Under the pieces are notes generated by a model. The model made no database searches and was not told where the DNA came from. It saw only the letters and a program-made list of their open reading frames with translations. Of a stretch of 64,000 bases of DNA, positions 26,418 to 36,096 are shown one piece after another. Where the stretch lies: NCBI RefSeq assembly GCF_037963145.1, contig NZ_CP150144.1, positions 2,852,001 through 2,916,000 on the forward strand. The letters are read 5' to 3'. The position numbers were made by a program, and so were the translations under genes. The stretch's first letter is position 1, and each line of letters starts with the position of its first letter. This stretch comes from Oceanobacillus sp. FSL K6-2867. GTDB lineage: Bacteria; Bacillota; Bacilli; Bacillales; Amphibacillaceae.

Positions 26418-26462
26418 TTATACAAATGTAACTATTAGGAACAAATGTAAAGGGGGTTGAAG

Positions 26463-27152
26463 ATGATTCAATTTGATTTACAGAATAAAGTCGTATTTGT
26501 TTTTGATGGCGATTGTGAAATAGGAAAAGAAATTATTCATTTATATGCAAAAGTAGGTGCAAAGGTATTGTTTTTAAGCAGAACGCACTCTGTAGATAAA
26601 TGTATATTTGTTTTGAAATATAAAGATGAATCTGCTAGTGAAGAGATAGGTCCATTGAATCTTGGAAACAGTTCATTTCTTAAAGAATTACATCAAATTG
26701 ATATTGCTATTAATAATTTGGAAACGGATACAGGTAAGGGAATTATAGATATTACTCCTGAGGAATGGGAGAATATCATGTTCATTAATTTGGATGCACC
26801 TTTTCAGTTAATAAAAATGATAACTCCATTGATGGAAAAGCGAAACGATGGAGTGATCATTAATGTATCATCAACGAGTGCGATAGATGGCGGAAATGGT
26901 GACATTGCCTATGCTGCTAGTAAGAGTGCACTGGAATCTATGAATAAGGCCCTATCCAGAGAATTAGCGTCAAGTAACATAAGAGTCAATGCTGTAAGTG
27001 TTGGGAAATATGACACAAGTGATTCTATTCCATTGGGTCGCAAAGTAACAGCAAGCGAAATTGCCAATACCATATTTATGCTGACAACACCGATGGCGAG
27101 CTATATTAATGGGCAAACGATTCTATTAGATGGTGGAAAAACACTAGCTTAA
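26463..27152 (+). CDS. SDR-family oxidoreductase-like protein with degenerate cofactor motif
   Basis: About 229 residues from ATG 26463, six bases after AAAGGGGG. The fold is short-chain dehydrogenase: Y-A-A-S-K-S-A-L holds the catalytic Tyr and Lys (about 157-161) and the end has G-Q-T-I-L-L-D-G-G. But the usual T-G-x-x-x-G-I-G nucleotide loop is replaced by F-D-G-D-C-E-I-G, so NAD(P) binding may be weak or changed. It may be a partner subunit of the normal SDR encoded next. Substrate unknown. Confidence 0.8.
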   Translation: MIQFDLQNKVVFVFDGDCEIGKEIIHLYAKVGAKVLFLSRTHSVDKCIFVLKYKDESASEEIGPLNLGNSSFLKELHQIDIAINNLETDTGKGIIDITPEEWENIMFINLDAPFQLIKMITPLMEKRNDGVIINVSSTSAIDGGNGDIAYAASKSALESMNKALSRELASSNIRVNAVSVGKYDTSDSIPLGRKVTASEIANTIFMLTTPMASYINGQTILLDGGKTLA

Positions 27153-27179
27153 AAACGGCTATTAAAATGGAGTGAAAAT

Positions 27180-27929
27180 ATGGAGCAGAAAAAAACAATC
27201 TTGGTTATTGGCGGAGCGGCGGGAATTGGAAAAGATTATGTGGAAAATAGAGCGGCCAGGGGAGATTCTGTAATAGTTACAGATCTGAACAAAGAGGCTG
27301 GGGAAGCATTCGTTAATGAATTGGCTTTAGAAGGTAAAGAAGCAGCTTTTTTTCAGCATGATGTAACCGATTGGGAGAATACGAAGGAAATAATAAATAA
27401 GGTAATCAAACAGTTTGGAAGAATAGATACGCTTGTACATTCTGCTGGCATTACGGTGTCTAAATCTTTTGAAGAATTGACCTTCCCAACTTGGAAAAAA
27501 ACATTTTCCGTAAATTTAACAGGATTATTCTACGCTGTAAAAGCTGTAATCCCCGAGATGCTCCATCATAAAGGCGGTAATATCATTATTATCGGATCAG
27601 GATCAGCTATTACTGGAACTGGCGGCGGTGTTCATTATGCAGCATCAAAGGGTGGAGCGTTTGGCTTAATGAGGGCTATTGCCAGCAAGTACAGTCACTT
27701 AGGAATAAAAATTAATCTTGTTGCACCTAGGGTAATTCAAACCGAAATGCTTGATCGGCTATACCCGACAGAAGAGAGTTTGGAGAAATTAGTACAGAAA
27801 ATACCCGTAAGAAAAATTGGAACGTTGTCTGATACAACGAATGCGATAAATTTCCTGGCTTCTAAAGAGTCCGATTATATACAGGGACAGGTGCTGCTGG
27901 TTGATGGCGGAAGAACATATTTATCATAA
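27180..27929 (+). CDS. SDR-family NAD(P)-dependent oxidoreductase
   Basis: A 249-residue classical short-chain dehydrogenase: I-G-G-A-A-G-I-G (about 9-16), D-V-T at the adenine site, H-S-A-G (about 88-91), catalytic Ser in S-G-S-A, Y-A-A-S-K (about 152-156), and terminal G-Q-V-L-L-V-D-G-G. Such enzymes oxidise or reduce polyols, diols or ketones. It follows the degenerate SDR by 27 bases and precedes the E1-alpha gene closely, so its product probably leads to the 2-oxoacid or acetoin cleaved by that complex. meso-2,3-Butanediol or a sugar alcohol are candidate substrates. Confidence 0.9.
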   Translation: MEQKKTILVIGGAAGIGKDYVENRAARGDSVIVTDLNKEAGEAFVNELALEGKEAAFFQHDVTDWENTKEIINKVIKQFGRIDTLVHSAGITVSKSFEELTFPTWKKTFSVNLTGLFYAVKAVIPEMLHHKGGNIIIIGSGSAITGTGGGVHYAASKGGAFGLMRAIASKYSHLGIKINLVAPRVIQTEMLDRLYPTEESLEKLVQKIPVRKIGTLSDTTNAINFLASKESDYIQGQVLLVDGGRTYLS

Positions 27930-27951
27930 AAACAAAGGGAGAGTGAACAAA

Positions 27952-28944
27952 ATGGAACAAACTAAAACATTAAAACTCGTTCCAGAACTATCAGATGAAA
28001 AACTAAAAGAGCTTTACAAGCAAATGTGGTTAATCCGTTACTTTGATGAACAAGTCGATCAGTTCTTCGCAAAAGGAATGATTCACGGAACAACTCACTT
28101 GGCTGTTGGGCAGGAAGCAACTGCAGCAGGTGCCTGTGCATTGCTTTCCGATGAGGATAAAATTACAAGTACACACAGAGGACATGGTCATAGTATCGCA
28201 AAAGGCGGCCGTGTCGATAAAATGATGGCAGAATTATTTGGCAGAACGACAGGATATTGTAAAGGAAAGGGCGGATCCATGCATATTGCCGATTTGGATA
28301 AAGGCAACCTTGGTGCAATGGGGATTGTCGGTGGCGGTATACCGCTTGCTGTTGGTTCGGCGCTCACTGCACAAATGAAGAAGCTCGACTATGTAACGGT
28401 TTGTTTCTTTGGTGATGGTGCATCGAATGAAGGAAGCTTTCACGAAGCAGTCAATATGGCTTCGATTTGGGATTTGCCGGTCGTATTTTTCTGTGAAAAT
28501 AACCAGTACGGAATGTCAGGTAATGTAAGTGAAATGACAAATGTGGAGCATATTGCAGATCGTGCTGCTGCATATGGTATTCCAGGAGTTGTTGTTGATG
28601 GAAACGATATCATCGAAGTAATCAATGCTACTTATGAAGCGACAGAGCGTGCTCGTCGTGGTGAAGGGCCAACATTAATAGAAGCAAAAACATATCGCTG
28701 GAAGGGCCATTCGAAAAGTGATGCGAAAAAATACCGTACACGTGAAGAAGAAAAGGATTGGAGAGATAATCGGGATCCGATCAAACGATTCAAGGAAGAC
28801 TTGCTGGAAGCAGAAATTGCAACGGAAGATGAATTAGAAACAATGAAAAAAGCTGCTAAGCAAGAGATGGATGATGCGATTGAATTTGCTCAGAATAGTC
28901 CAATGCCGTCACTGGATGAATTATTAACGGATGTATATGCATAG
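27952..28944 (+). CDS. acoA: Thiamine-diphosphate dehydrogenase E1 alpha subunit (acetoin/pyruvate type)
   Basis: About 330 residues from ATG 27952 after AAAGGGAGAG. The thiamine-diphosphate motif G-D-G-A-S-N-E-G-S-F-H-E through F-C-E-N-N is intact (about 151-180), as is the G-G-S-M-H loop. With the beta subunit it decarboxylates acetoin or a 2-oxoacid and acylates the lipoyl domain of E2. Length and sequence flavour resemble AcoA more than PdhA. No AcoR sigma-54 activator lies nearby, unlike in B. subtilis, so the exact substrate remains open. Confidence 0.85.
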   Translation: MEQTKTLKLVPELSDEKLKELYKQMWLIRYFDEQVDQFFAKGMIHGTTHLAVGQEATAAGACALLSDEDKITSTHRGHGHSIAKGGRVDKMMAELFGRTTGYCKGKGGSMHIADLDKGNLGAMGIVGGGIPLAVGSALTAQMKKLDYVTVCFFGDGASNEGSFHEAVNMASIWDLPVVFFCENNQYGMSGNVSEMTNVEHIADRAAAYGIPGVVVDGNDIIEVINATYEATERARRGEGPTLIEAKTYRWKGHSKSDAKKYRTREEEKDWRDNRDPIKRFKEDLLEAEIATEDELETMKKAAKQEMDDAIEFAQNSPMPSLDELLTDVYA

Positions 28945-28956
28945 GAGGGGATTGTA

Positions 28957-29952
28957 ATGAGAGAGATAACTTATTTAGAAGCTGTCAGAGAAGCGATGAG
29001 TATCGAAATGCGTAAAAACGAAGACGTATTTTTAATGGGTGAGGATATTGGAGTATATGGTGGTGCATTTGGTGTATCACGAGGGATGATTGAAGAATTT
29101 GGCCCAGAGCGTATCCGTAACACACCGATTAGTGAAGCGGGAATTGCAGGTGCGGCAGTCGGATCTGCATTAACAGGAATGCGCCCGATAATGGAATTGC
29201 AGTTCTCCGATTTTATCACAATTGCGCTGGATCAAATTGTGAACCAAGCTGCCAAATTACGTTATATGTATGGTGGAAAAGGCAAAGTTCCGATGGTTGT
29301 CAGAACTCCAAGTGGTTCTGGTACTGGAGCTGCAGCACAGCATTCACAAAGCTTAGAAGCTTGGGTTACGCATATTCCAGGATTAAAGGTGGTGCAGCCG
29401 TCAACTGCATATGATGCGAAAGGCTTGCTGAAAGCTGCGATTGATGATGATAACCCGGTCATTTTCTACGAGCATAAATTATTATACAAAACAAATTCGG
29501 AAGTGCCGGAAGAGGAATACAGCATTCCATTAGGCGAGGCGGATGTGAAACGTGAAGGAACAGACATTACAATTGTTGCTACTGCGATTATGGTTCATAA
29601 AGCACTGGAAGCGGCAGCAGAGCTGGAGAAGGAAGGAATCAGTGTCGAAGTTGTTGATCCGCGTACTCTTGTTCCATTAGATACAGAAACGATTATCGAA
29701 TCAGTTGCAAAAACAGGGCATCTCGTTGTCGTGCATGAAGCGGTAAAACGCGGGGGATTTGGCGGAGAAATTGCCAGTATGATTGCTGAAAGCGAAGCAT
29801 TTGATTATTTGGATGCACCAATCAAGCGATTAGGCGGGGTAGAAACACCAATTCCATACAATCCTGAATTAGAAAAAGCAGCCATTCCGCAGGTGCCGGA
29901 TATTGTGAATGCTGTAAAAGAAACATTGACGAAAAAAGCTGTAGCCAAGTAA
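28957..29952 (+). CDS. acoB: Thiamine-diphosphate dehydrogenase E1 beta subunit
   Basis: A 331-residue transketolase-type beta subunit: [10 protein letters not shown] near the N-terminus, [16 protein letters not shown] with the conserved His, and C-terminal [12 protein letters not shown]. It forms the E1 tetramer with the upstream alpha subunit, the two genes being 12 bases apart. It is a second copy relative to the gene at 44928, which belongs to a distinct operon and has a different N-terminus. Confidence 0.88.
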   Translation: MREITYLEAVREAMSIEMRKNEDVFLMGEDIGVYGGAFGVSRGMIEEFGPERIRNTPISEAGIAGAAVGSALTGMRPIMELQFSDFITIALDQIVNQAAKLRYMYGGKGKVPMVVRTPSGSGTGAAAQHSQSLEAWVTHIPGLKVVQPSTAYDAKGLLKAAIDDDNPVIFYEHKLLYKTNSEVPEEEYSIPLGEADVKREGTDITIVATAIMVHKALEAAAELEKEGISVEVVDPRTLVPLDTETIIESVAKTGHLVVVHEAVKRGGFGGEIASMIAESEAFDYLDAPIKRLGGVETPIPYNPELEKAAIPQVPDIVNAVKETLTKKAVAK

Positions 29953-29965
29953 GGGGGAACGGGCC

Positions 29966-31288
29966 ATGTTAAAAGAAGTATTTATGCCGAAGTTAAGCAG
30001 TACGATGGAAGTTGGTACCTTGCTTGAATGGTTTAAAGAAGAGGGAGAGTCCGTTGAAGTAGGAGAACCTTTATTTGAAATCATGACGGACAAAATTAAT
30101 ATAGAAGTAGAGTCCTATGAAGAAGGAATTTTGCTGAAAAAATATTATGATGTGGAAGATGAAGTTCCAGTAAATGAAATTGTCGCATTCATCGGAGAAG
30201 CAAATGATAAGGCACCAGATACTCCACCGGCAGCTGGGAATGAGGAACAAACGGAAAAAGAGGCTGCACCAGAAGACGCAGTTTCACAAAAGGAAGCTGC
30301 AACTAGTGGAGCATCAACCAGTAAAGTACGTGCAACCCCAGCAGCAAGAAGGGCAGCTCGAGAGAATAATCTGTCCATTGAAAATATCCAAGGAACAGGA
30401 CCGAATGGTCGCATCCATGAACAGGATGTTGTAGATGCGCTTAACAAAGAATCTAGTAAACTCGTAACACCTTTAGCAGCGAAAATTGCAGCGGACCAAG
30501 GCATTGATACTGATTCTGTTCAGGGAACAGGGGCACGAGGAAAAGTGGTTAAACAGGATGTGTTAGGTCAGCAAAATACCTCAGCTCAAGAAACAGGAGA
30601 GCTGGAACGAATCAAGCTAAAAGGTCTTCGTAAAGCTGTGGCAGATAAGATGCTGCAAAGTGCACGTTCTATTCCGCATGTAACGTTAACAACAGATGTT
30701 GATATGTCAAAAGCCATCGAGGTACGTAAGGCATTACTGCCAACAATCGAAGCGCAAACTGGCTACCGTGTATCCTATACAGAAATTATTATGAAAGCTA
30801 CTGCAAGTGTGCTGAAAAATCATCCGAAGGTGAATGCATCCCTTATTGATAATGAAATTGTTATGAATCAAGCAATTAATTTAGGGCTGGCAGTTGCCGT
30901 TGAAGATGGATTGATTGTTCCTTCTGTACCAAACGTAGACAAAGCAGGCTTGGCAGAACTAACAACGGTTAGTAAAGAGCTTGGTGCAAAAGCGAGAAAT
31001 AATAGGCTAACACCAGATGAAATGCGGGGAAGCACATTTACAATCAGTAACTTAGGAATGTATGCAATTGATGGCTTTACACCGATTATAAATGCACCAG
31101 AAACGGCAATTTTAGGTGTTGGCAGAATCGTTGAGAAACCAGTAGTTATCGATCATGTTGTTGAAGTGCGGCCAATGATGGTATTAAGTCTTTCATTTGA
31201 TCATCGGGCAATTGATGGTGCACCTGCTGCAGCCTTCTTAACAGAGCTAAAAGAACGTTTAGAAAATCCATGGACATTATTGGTGTAG
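29966..31288 (+). CDS. acoC: Dihydrolipoamide acyltransferase E2 with two peripheral-subunit-binding domains
   Basis: A 440-residue E2. The N-terminal lipoyl domain has Lys 43 in M-T-D-K-I-N. After an acidic and Ala-rich linker come two successive subunit-binding domains: T-P-A-A-R-R-A-A-R ending in G-R-I-H-E-Q-D-V (about 114-150), and T-P-L-A-A-K-I-A-A ending in G-K-V-V-K-Q-D-V (about 168-200). The C-terminal acyltransferase domain carries the catalytic H-R-A-I-D-G near the end. Most Gram-positive E2 chains have a single binding domain, so the doubled one is notable; it may hold E1 and E3 separately. Confidence 0.9.
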   Translation: MLKEVFMPKLSSTMEVGTLLEWFKEEGESVEVGEPLFEIMTDKINIEVESYEEGILLKKYYDVEDEVPVNEIVAFIGEANDKAPDTPPAAGNEEQTEKEAAPEDAVSQKEAATSGASTSKVRATPAARRAARENNLSIENIQGTGPNGRIHEQDVVDALNKESSKLVTPLAAKIAADQGIDTDSVQGTGARGKVVKQDVLGQQNTSAQETGELERIKLKGLRKAVADKMLQSARSIPHVTLTTDVDMSKAIEVRKALLPTIEAQTGYRVSYTEIIMKATASVLKNHPKVNASLIDNEIVMNQAINLGLAVAVEDGLIVPSVPNVDKAGLAELTTVSKELGAKARNNRLTPDEMRGSTFTISNLGMYAIDGFTPIINAPETAILGVGRIVEKPVVIDHVVEVRPMMVLSLSFDHRAIDGAPAAAFLTELKERLENPWTLLV

Positions 31289-31301
31289 GAGGCGGTTAGC
31301 A

Positions 31302-32681
31302 ATGCAAAAGTTTGATATAGCAATCGTTGGTGGTGGACCAGGCGGATATGTGGCAGCCGTTCGTGCAGCAAAAGAAGGACTGACTGTAGCATTAATTGAG
31401 GGGAGAGATTTAGGTGGGACATGCTTGAATAGAGGCTGCATCCCATCTAAAACACTCTTAAAACATGCGGAAGTACTGGATCAAATTAAGAATGCACAAG
31501 CGTTTGGCATTACCGTAAATGACGTTTCCTATTCGATTGAAGCAATGGTCGAAAGGAAAAACACAGTTGTAAACACATTAAAAAGCGGAATAAAAGGCTT
31601 GCTGAAGCAAAATAAAATTACCGTTTTTTCAGGCTATGGTACCGTATCGGAAAACAAAACAATAGCAATTTCATCGGATAAAGAAAATATGACTATTCAA
31701 GCAGAAAAGGTTATACTGGCAACTGGTTCCAAGCCATTTGTACCTCCATTACCTGGATTAGATGACGTTTCTTATTATACAAGTGATACGATTTTTGATA
31801 TAGAAGAGGTTCCATCCAAGCTGGTCATTGTTGGTGGTGGTGTAATTGGATTAGAAATTGGATGTATCTTTAATCGATTAGGCACGGAAGTAGAAGTTGT
31901 AGAAATGGCTGAACGTATTATCCCGAACGAAGACGAAGATGCAACGAAATTTCTAACAAAGCAATTGAAAAAAAACGGCATCTCCATTCATACAGGAACA
32001 AAGATTACCGGGTTTAAATCGGATAACGGAAAAACAGTTGTGGAAATGGAAAAAAATCAGGAGCAGCAAACAATTGAAACAGACAGTGTTTTAGTTGCCG
32101 TTGGCAGAACACCAAACATAACAGGGATAGAAGATCTTCCAGTTAAGTTTGAAGGGAAATTTGTAAACGTAAACCAGTCAATGGAAACCTCCATACCTGG
32201 AATATATGCAATTGGTGATTTAGCAGGTGGATACCAGCTAGCTCACGCTGCAAGTGCAGAAGGAATCAGGGCTGTTCAGCATATTCTAGGACAAGTTGTT
32301 TCCAGGGAATCCATTATTCCGCGTTGTGTTTATTCGTTTCCGGAAATTGCGAGTGCTGGTTTAACGGAGACAGAAGCAAAAAAAGCAGGGTACAAGGTTA
32401 AAGTGAAAAAGGTCGACCTTGCTGCTAATGGCAAAGCAATTACCGCTAATGAAAACAGCGGCTTCGTAAAAATAATTGCTGATGAAAAATATGGTGAAAT
32501 TCTTGGTGTTGTAATGGTAGGTGCTCATGTAACAGAAATGATTAGTACTGGCACTGCATTCATGCATCTGGAGGGAACTGTTGAGGAAATTGAAAGCATG
32601 GTTTTTCCGCATCCAACGGTTTCGGAAGCATTGTTTGAAAATGCTGCAGCATGGATGGAAAAGGGAATTCATTATAATTAA
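31302..32681 (+). CDS. Dihydrolipoyl dehydrogenase (E3)
   Basis: A 459-residue FAD disulfide oxidoreductase: G-G-G-P-G-G near the start, redox pair in G-G-T-C-L-N-R-G-C-I-P-S-K (about 39-51), NAD motif G-G-G-V-I-G (about 177-182), and C-terminal H-P-T-V-S-E with the catalytic His and Glu. It reoxidises the E2 lipoyl group and makes NADH. It is last in the operon, 14 bases after E2, followed by a strong terminator. The branched-chain-type complex at 43850-47209 lacks an E3 gene and could share this one. Confidence 0.93.
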   Translation: MQKFDIAIVGGGPGGYVAAVRAAKEGLTVALIEGRDLGGTCLNRGCIPSKTLLKHAEVLDQIKNAQAFGITVNDVSYSIEAMVERKNTVVNTLKSGIKGLLKQNKITVFSGYGTVSENKTIAISSDKENMTIQAEKVILATGSKPFVPPLPGLDDVSYYTSDTIFDIEEVPSKLVIVGGGVIGLEIGCIFNRLGTEVEVVEMAERIIPNEDEDATKFLTKQLKKNGISIHTGTKITGFKSDNGKTVVEMEKNQEQQTIETDSVLVAVGRTPNITGIEDLPVKFEGKFVNVNQSMETSIPGIYAIGDLAGGYQLAHAASAEGIRAVQHILGQVVSRESIIPRCVYSFPEIASAGLTETEAKKAGYKVKVKKVDLAANGKAITANENSGFVKIIADEKYGEILGVVMVGAHVTEMISTGTAFMHLEGTVEEIESMVFPHPTVSEALFENAAAWMEKGIHYN

Positions 32682-32710
32682 TAGATAAACGAAATAAAAC
32701 TGATAGAATA

Positions 32711-32743
32711 AAGACTAGCAATTCATTTCTGCTAGTCTTTTTG
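32711..32743 (+). terminator. Intrinsic terminator of the E1-E2-E3 operon
   Basis: AAGACTAGCA (32711-32720) pairs perfectly with TGCTAGTCTT (32730-32739) and is followed by a T-run. Confidence 0.92.
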
Positions 32744-32805
32744 TTATAGTAGTTGCAATAGGATTTCTGCATAAAAATGAATGATCGTCAAAAAAGGGGA
32801 TGGAT

Positions 32806-34734
32806 TTGTTGAAGGAGAAATACTTAGACTTATTGGCGCAGAAATATGATAGTGAAGAAAAAGTAGTTACGGAGATTATTAATCTGGAGGCCATCCTCGA
32901 TTTACCAAAAGGAACAGAACACTTTGTAAGTGATCTGCATGGAGAGTACCAAGCCTTTCAGCATGTGTTAAGAAATGGCTCGGGAAAAGTGAAGGAAAAA
33001 ATCAGGGATATTTTTAAGCATGAACTATCGGGTGCAGAAATTAATGAATTCGCGACATTAGTTTATTATCCGGAAGAAAAGCTGAAATTAATTCGGGATC
33101 AATTTGATAATAACCAGGAATTAAATGAATGGTATACAAAAACGATTGACCGGATGATCCGGCTGATCCCTTATGCGTCTTCTAAATATACACGGTCCAA
33201 GTTACGCAAAGCATTGCCGAAGCAATTTGTATATATCATAGAAGAGCTGCTCTATAAAACAGACGAATATACAAATAAAAAACATTACTATTCTAAGATA
33301 GTCCAAAAAGTAATTTCACTTGGTCAGGCGGATAAACTCATTATAGGCCTTGTGTACACAGTGCAGCGTCTGGTTGTTGACCACCTTCATGTGGTTGGTG
33401 ATATTTATGATCGGGGTCCTGAGCCGGATAAAATTATGGAAGCACTTATCGATTATCATTCCCTGGATATTCAGTGGGGGAATCATGACGTATTATGGAT
33501 TGGTGCTTTTTCAGGATCAAAGGTTTGTCTGGCGAATATCATCCGAATCTGTGCACGATATGACAATTTGGACATTATTGAAGATGTGTATGGCATTAAT
33601 CTTAGACCGCTTTTGAATCTTGCAGAAAAGTATTATAAGGACAACCCTGCATTTAGACCAAAAAAACATTCCCGTATAAGCGAACTGGAAAAATTACAAA
33701 TCACTAAAATACATCAAGCAATTGCGATGATTCAGTTCAAGCTTGAAATGCCAATTATAAAACGGCGACCATACTTTAATATGGAGAAGCGGCTTTTACT
33801 TGAGAAAATCGATTATGAAAAGAATGAAATTACGATCCATGAAAAAACATATCAACTGGAAAACACCTGCTTTGCTACCGTTAATCCGGACCGGCCTGAT
33901 GAATTGCTGGAAGAAGAAAAACAAGTAATGGATAAATTACTATTTTCTGTTCAGCATTCAGAAAAGCTTGCGAGGCATATGAAATTTTTAATGAAAAAAG
34001 GAACACTTTATTTGAGATATAATGGGAATTTACTGCTGCATGGCTGCATTCCAATAGATGAAAATGGAAAGATGGAAAAGCTGGTTATTGAAAATAAAGC
34101 ATATGAAGGACGGGAGCTGCTTGATATTTTCGAGCAATATTTACGCCACGCTTTTGCCAATCGTGAAGAAACCGATGATCTTGCAACAGATATGGTTTGG
34201 TATTTATGGACCGGGGAATATTCCTCCCTTTTTGGGAAAAGGGAAATGACCACCTTTGAAAGGTATTTTATAAATGATAAGGCAACACACAAAGAGAGAA
34301 AGAATCCATATTATTATTTGCGGGAAAAAGAAGAGATTTGCAGAAAGATTTTAGAAGAATTTAATTTGGATCCAGACCAGGGTCATATTATCAATGGACA
34401 TACACCAGTCAAAGAGATTGATGGTGAAAACCCAATCAAAGCAAATGGCAAGATGATTGTCATTGATGGCGGTTTTTCGAAGGCTTATCAGTCAACAACA
34501 GGAATTGCCGGCTATACGTTATTATATAATTCATTCGGCATGCAATTGGTTGCCCATCAGCATTTTAGCTCAAAGGAAGATGTTTTGCGAAATGGTAATG
34601 ATGTGCTGTCTGTAAGACGATTAGTAGACAAGGAGCTGGAGAGAAAAAAGGTGTCTGAAACGAATGTCGGAGAAAAACTGATACAGGAAATTAATATGTT
34701 GAACAGTTTGTTGAAATATAGGTATATGAAGTAA
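32806..34734 (+). CDS. fbp: Fructose-1,6-bisphosphatase, class III
   Basis: About 642 residues, the usual length for the class III enzyme of Firmicutes. Metal-binding phosphoesterase motifs are visible: S-D-L-H-G-E near the N-terminus, [13 protein letters not shown], and I-N-G-H-T-P-V with V-I-D-G-G-F-S-K. It hydrolyses fructose 1,6-bisphosphate in gluconeogenesis, which is needed when growing on the betaine, amino-acid and acetoin-type substrates encoded around it. The AAAAAGGGG box abuts ATG 32800, so TTG 32806 or 32809 is a better spaced start. It stands alone between a terminator and an inverted repeat. Confidence 0.93.
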   Translation: MLKEKYLDLLAQKYDSEEKVVTEIINLEAILDLPKGTEHFVSDLHGEYQAFQHVLRNGSGKVKEKIRDIFKHELSGAEINEFATLVYYPEEKLKLIRDQFDNNQELNEWYTKTIDRMIRLIPYASSKYTRSKLRKALPKQFVYIIEELLYKTDEYTNKKHYYSKIVQKVISLGQADKLIIGLVYTVQRLVVDHLHVVGDIYDRGPEPDKIMEALIDYHSLDIQWGNHDVLWIGAFSGSKVCLANIIRICARYDNLDIIEDVYGINLRPLLNLAEKYYKDNPAFRPKKHSRISELEKLQITKIHQAIAMIQFKLEMPIIKRRPYFNMEKRLLLEKIDYEKNEITIHEKTYQLENTCFATVNPDRPDELLEEEKQVMDKLLFSVQHSEKLARHMKFLMKKGTLYLRYNGNLLLHGCIPIDENGKMEKLVIENKAYEGRELLDIFEQYLRHAFANREETDDLATDMVWYLWTGEYSSLFGKREMTTFERYFINDKATHKERKNPYYYLREKEEICRKILEEFNLDPDQGHIINGHTPVKEIDGENPIKANGKMIVIDGGFSKAYQSTTGIAGYTLLYNSFGMQLVAHQHFSSKEDVLRNGNDVLSVRRLVDKELERKKVSETNVGEKLIQEINMLNSLLKYRYMK

Positions 34735-34808
34735 GATTAGTACTGCATATATAACGACGCGATACTTTCTAGTCGGATAGAAAAGTATAAAATATCTGAT
34801 CAGTATAA

Positions 34809-34858
34809 GTTCAATACTTGGTATTCATTCAAAGCATGGCGAATACCAGGTATTGAAC
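34809..34858 (+). other. Long inverted repeat downstream of fbp
   Basis: Two 18-base arms (34809-34826 and 34841-34858) pair with a single mismatch around a 14-base loop. No T-run follows. It may end or protect the fbp transcript. The other part of 34735-35053 holds the promoter of the sulfur operon. Confidence 0.5.
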
Positions 34859-34898
34859 AACTATAAAAAGGTTTATTTTAAAAATATAAATTATCGGG

Positions 34899-34925
34899 TT
34901 GACAAATTACCCCTAAGGGTATAAT
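34899..34925 (+). promoter_or_regulatory. Promoter with embedded CstR/CsoR-like operator
   Basis: TTGACA (34899-34904) and TATAAT (34920-34925) are separated by 15 bases that contain TACCCCTAAGGGTA (34908-34921). That resembles the TACCC...GGGTA operators of CsoR/CstR repressors. Binding would cover the core promoter of the operon starting at 35054. The cognate repressor is likely the 38503 product. Confidence 0.85.
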
Positions 34926-35053
34926 GTATTACATGTAATTGATTTTGATGAGTTATCGGTCGTTAATAGAACGACTATTTTATTTCTCTTATTTTATACC
35001 CATGCCCGTATGTGTATGAAATAATCGTAATAATAATCTAAGGAGGCAGCAGA

Positions 35054-35605
35054 ATGATTCAAGCAAATAAGCAGTTAGATGCTAAAGGTTTAGCATGTCC
35101 AATGCCGGTTGTGAAAACAAAAAAAGCAATCAACGATCTTGAAGAAGGTCAAGTATTGGAAGTACAAGCAACAGACAGAGGCTCGAAAGCAGATTTAGCT
35201 GCTTGGTCAAGTACTGTAGGCCATCAATATTTAGGTACAGCGGAAAGAGATGATGTTCTTTATCATTACATTCGCAAAGGATCAAATGAGCCAGAAGTGG
35301 AAAAAACATTTGAACACACTGTACCGCTTGAAAAAGTCGAATCACGTGACGGTTTAATTTTAGACGTGCGTGAAGCAGCGGAATATGCATTTGGACATAT
35401 TGAAGGTGCTAAATCCATTCCGATGGGGGAATTGGAATCACGCATTGCAGAATTGGATAAAGAACAAGAAATTTATGTAATCTGCCGTACAGGGAAACGC
35501 TCTGACTTGGCAGCTCAACTATTAGGAAATAATGGCTTTACAAAAGTATATAATGTTCTGCCAGGTATGAATGAGTGGAACGGTAACCTAACAAAAGAAA
35601 TCTAG
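35054..35605 (+). CDS. yrkF: TusA-rhodanese fusion sulfurtransferase (YrkF-like)
   Basis: A 183-residue two-domain protein. The TusA domain (about 6-77) has the active Cys in K-G-L-A-C-P-M-P-V-V. The rhodanese domain (about 90-180) has the active loop C-R-T-G-K-R. Both cysteines can carry a persulfide, so the protein can hand sulfane sulfur between domains and to partners. The same fusion is YrkF of B. subtilis and CstA (a longer relative) of Staphylococcus aureus, which help detoxify hydrogen sulfide-derived persulfides. ATG follows AAGGAGG below the CstR-type promoter. The downstream DsrE gene is 14 bases away. Confidence 0.9.
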   Translation: MIQANKQLDAKGLACPMPVVKTKKAINDLEEGQVLEVQATDRGSKADLAAWSSTVGHQYLGTAERDDVLYHYIRKGSNEPEVEKTFEHTVPLEKVESRDGLILDVREAAEYAFGHIEGAKSIPMGELESRIAELDKEQEIYVICRTGKRSDLAAQLLGNNGFTKVYNVLPGMNEWNGNLTKEI

Positions 35606-35619
35606 GAGGAATTTTTATT

Positions 35620-36015
35620 ATGTCAGAAAAAGTAGCTATCATTGCAGCAAATGGTGGATTGTTTGATGCATACAAAGTATTTAATATCGCAACTGCGGCA
35701 GCAGCTTCAGAAAAAGAGGTACAGATCTTCTTTACGTTTGAAGGACTTAACTTGATTCACAAGCAAGCTATGCATCAATTAGAGATGCCAGCTGGCAAAG
35801 AGCATTTCGCTGAAGGATTCGAAAAAGCAAATATTCCTAGTATTCCACAGCTAGTAGAGATGGCGCAAGAACTTGGTGTGAAATTTATTGCTTGTCAAAT
35901 GACAATGGATGTTATGGGTCTTACAAAAGAAGATTTCGTTAATGGAATCGAAGTTGGTGGAGCGGTAACATTCTTAGAATTTGCAAAAGATGCAGCACCG
36001 ACATTAACTTTCTAA
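35620..36015 (+). CDS. yrkE: DsrE/DsrF-like sulfur carrier (YrkE-like)
   Basis: A 131-residue protein of the DsrE family with the opening V-A-I-I-A-A-N-G-G-L-F-D-A and one conserved Cys in F-I-A-C-Q-M-T-M-D-V-M-G (about residue 90), the likely persulfide site. DsrE proteins relay sulfane sulfur between TusA- and rhodanese-type proteins. It is translated from AGGAGG directly behind the TusA-rhodanese gene. A stem-loop separates it from the next gene. Confidence 0.9.
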   Translation: MSEKVAIIAANGGLFDAYKVFNIATAAAASEKEVQIFFTFEGLNLIHKQAMHQLEMPAGKEHFAEGFEKANIPSIPQLVEMAQELGVKFIACQMTMDVMGLTKEDFVNGIEVGGAVTFLEFAKDAAPTLTF

Positions 36016-36035
36016 TTCTATAAACAAAAATAAAT

Positions 36036-36057
36036 GCAGTGGGACTTTTCCCACTGC
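36036..36057 (+). other. Intercistronic hairpin
   Basis: GCAGTGGGA (36036-36044) and TCCCACTGC (36049-36057) form a perfect 9-bp stem with a 4-base loop. A-rather than T-rich sequence follows, so on the plus strand this is not a classic terminator. Confidence 0.5.
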
Positions 36058-36074
36058 AAAAAAATAACGATATT

Positions 36075-36089
36075 ATACCTAGGGGGGTA
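36075..36089 (+). promoter_or_regulatory. Possible CstR-type site overlapping the ribosome binding site
   Basis: ATACCTAGGGGGGTA resembles the ATACC...GGTAT operators elsewhere in this cluster, though the G-run also provides the ribosome binding site of the next gene. Regulatory use is uncertain. Confidence 0.35.
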
Positions 36090-36096
36090 AAATGAG

